The translations under genes were made by a program, and so were the position numbers. From positions 1 to 64,000 of the forward strand of contig JAAYCY010000010.1 of NCBI GenBank assembly GCA_012729535.1: a stretch of 64,000 nucleotides of DNA, read 5' to 3'. Within the stretch, counting starts at the first letter, position 1, and every line of letters starts with the position of its first letter. The notes below the pieces were generated by a model. That model did no database searches, was not told the DNA's origin, and saw nothing but the letters and a program-made list of their open reading frames with translations. This document shows positions 63,417 through 64,000 of the stretch, piece by piece. The DNA comes from Methanomicrobiales archaeon (GTDB lineage: Archaea; Halobacteriota; Methanomicrobia; Methanomicrobiales; Methanospirillaceae).

Positions 63417-64000
63417 TGACCCGTGACGAGGAGATCCTGGACCTGATCGAACTGCTTCTGACCGCTGAGATCTACAATCAGCATACCGGCCTGACCGTGA
63501 ATGACCTAACTCCCCTATCACGGGAAGTCTATGGTATTCATTCCCTTGACGGGGAACGCACTCCGATTGTGGTGGCTGAAAGTGCCCTGCAACGGGTGCT
63601 TGGCATCCCGGATGCACATCTCAGGCTTGATAAACATCCCCTTACCCTGTACGAAGAATTCGGGCACCGGCTCAGGATTACATCACTTCCTGCAGGGCTT
63701 ACCTGGTTTCTTAAGAACGGCGGAAAACCAAGAATAGAAAAAAATCCGGCACTTGCCTGGTATGCACAGCAACAGGATCCGTCAATCGGTATTTCCTACG
63801 ATGAAGTCAGGGACGCAAACCCACGGTTCGAGGATAGCAGGGTTTACCTTGACCGCCGTATTTCCCGGATGCTTGCAGAGGATGACAAACTCAGGTCAGG
63901 TCTTGACCTTATCATAATCAGTGCTCCTGAAGAGGTTGAACAGACAATTGATGACATCATCTGTTCTGCAGACCAGCTCAGCCGAATTGTAAAACTTAAG
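63417..64000 (+). CDS. unrecognised protein, cut by the window end
   Basis: About 194 residues are visible, from an ATG at 63417 to the edge, open throughout. The part seen is acidic and mixed alpha/beta with no P-loop, zinc or membrane motif; it has segments such as HLRLDKHPLTLYEEFGHRL and SGLDLIIISAPEEVEQ. A TATA-like TATTATAAGG lies about 15 nt before it. I do not recognise the family. Confidence 0.65.

Overview
The window is a 64 kb piece of a euryarchaeal methanogen chromosome of the order Methanomicrobiales, most like Methanospirillum. Evidence: F420-dependent Mtd and Mer of the methanogenic C1 pathway, a methanofuran-biosynthesis kinase (MfnE-like), a coenzyme F390 synthetase/PaaK-type ligase, archaeal-only genes (Cbf5, Nop5, fibrillarin, AMP phosphorylase, RNase P protein Rnp1, aEF1B, NrpR, Tfx), an archaeal 7S SRP RNA, and a PGF-CTERM surface-layer protein with a DUF3821-like N-terminus. 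Promoters are TATA-type and ribosome binding sites are GGAGGTG-like. No CRISPR array, insertion sequence, integrase or prophage was seen. The species call is inference.

Layout. 1-7.1 kb: an FdhD fragment, a small secreted protein, two tandem membrane receptors with kinase folds that have lost their catalytic aspartates, and a PaaK/F390-type ligase. 7.1-21.5 kb: one unbroken minus-strand S10/spc-type superoperon (L3, L4, L23, L2, S19, L22, S3, L29, Rnp1, S17, L14, L24, S4e, L5, S14, S8, L6, L32e, L19e, L18, S5, L30, L15, SecY, Adk, EMC3/YidC-like, Cmk) with many stop/start overlaps. It is preceded by an unexplained, hairpin-rich leader of about 430 nt. 22-28.4 kb: a Tfx-type regulator, mtd, a GalT-like gene, mer, a divergent FtsZ/tubulin-like gene, NrpR and a dCTP deaminase-like gene. 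28.4-39.1 kb: tRNA-Arg, surface proteins, AMP phosphorylase, the S-layer gene, tRNA-Gln, the fibrillarin/Nop5 pair, a TctA-type permease, hemD-cbf5 and tRNA-Ser. 39.7-44.1 kb: leucine operon leuA-leuC-leuD-leuB with a repeat-rich promoter region. 44.3-49.7 kb: indolepyruvate:ferredoxin oxidoreductase, tRNA-Ile(GAT) and a tRNA methylthiotransferase. 49.8-52.3 kb: the NAD de novo operon nadX-nadA-nadC. 52.3-57 kb: GntP-type permease, a thioredoxin-like lipoprotein with CcdA, and a secreted phospholipase D-like protein. 57-64 kb: MfnE, zinc ribbon plus aEF1B, malate dehydrogenase, SRP RNA, a zinc/SAM-fold protein, tRNA-Ile2(CAT) and tRNA-Asn, a winged-helix regulator, an M24 peptidase pair, and a gene cut by the window end.

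Most of the window is housekeeping: translation, protein export (SecY, SRP RNA, EMC3/YidC-like), RNA modification (Cbf5, fibrillarin/Nop5, methylthiotransferase), NAD and leucine synthesis, and C1 metabolism. The least explained parts are the pseudokinase pair, the rpl3 leader, the non-canonical FtsZ-like protein, and the repeat cluster upstream of leuA. Start codons were re-chosen where a Shine-Dalgarno sequence or family alignment called for it (S3 GTG; Mer and Nop5 TTG; L24, S19, Adk, Mtd, S-layer, IorA, IorB, GntP and aEF1B internal ATGs).
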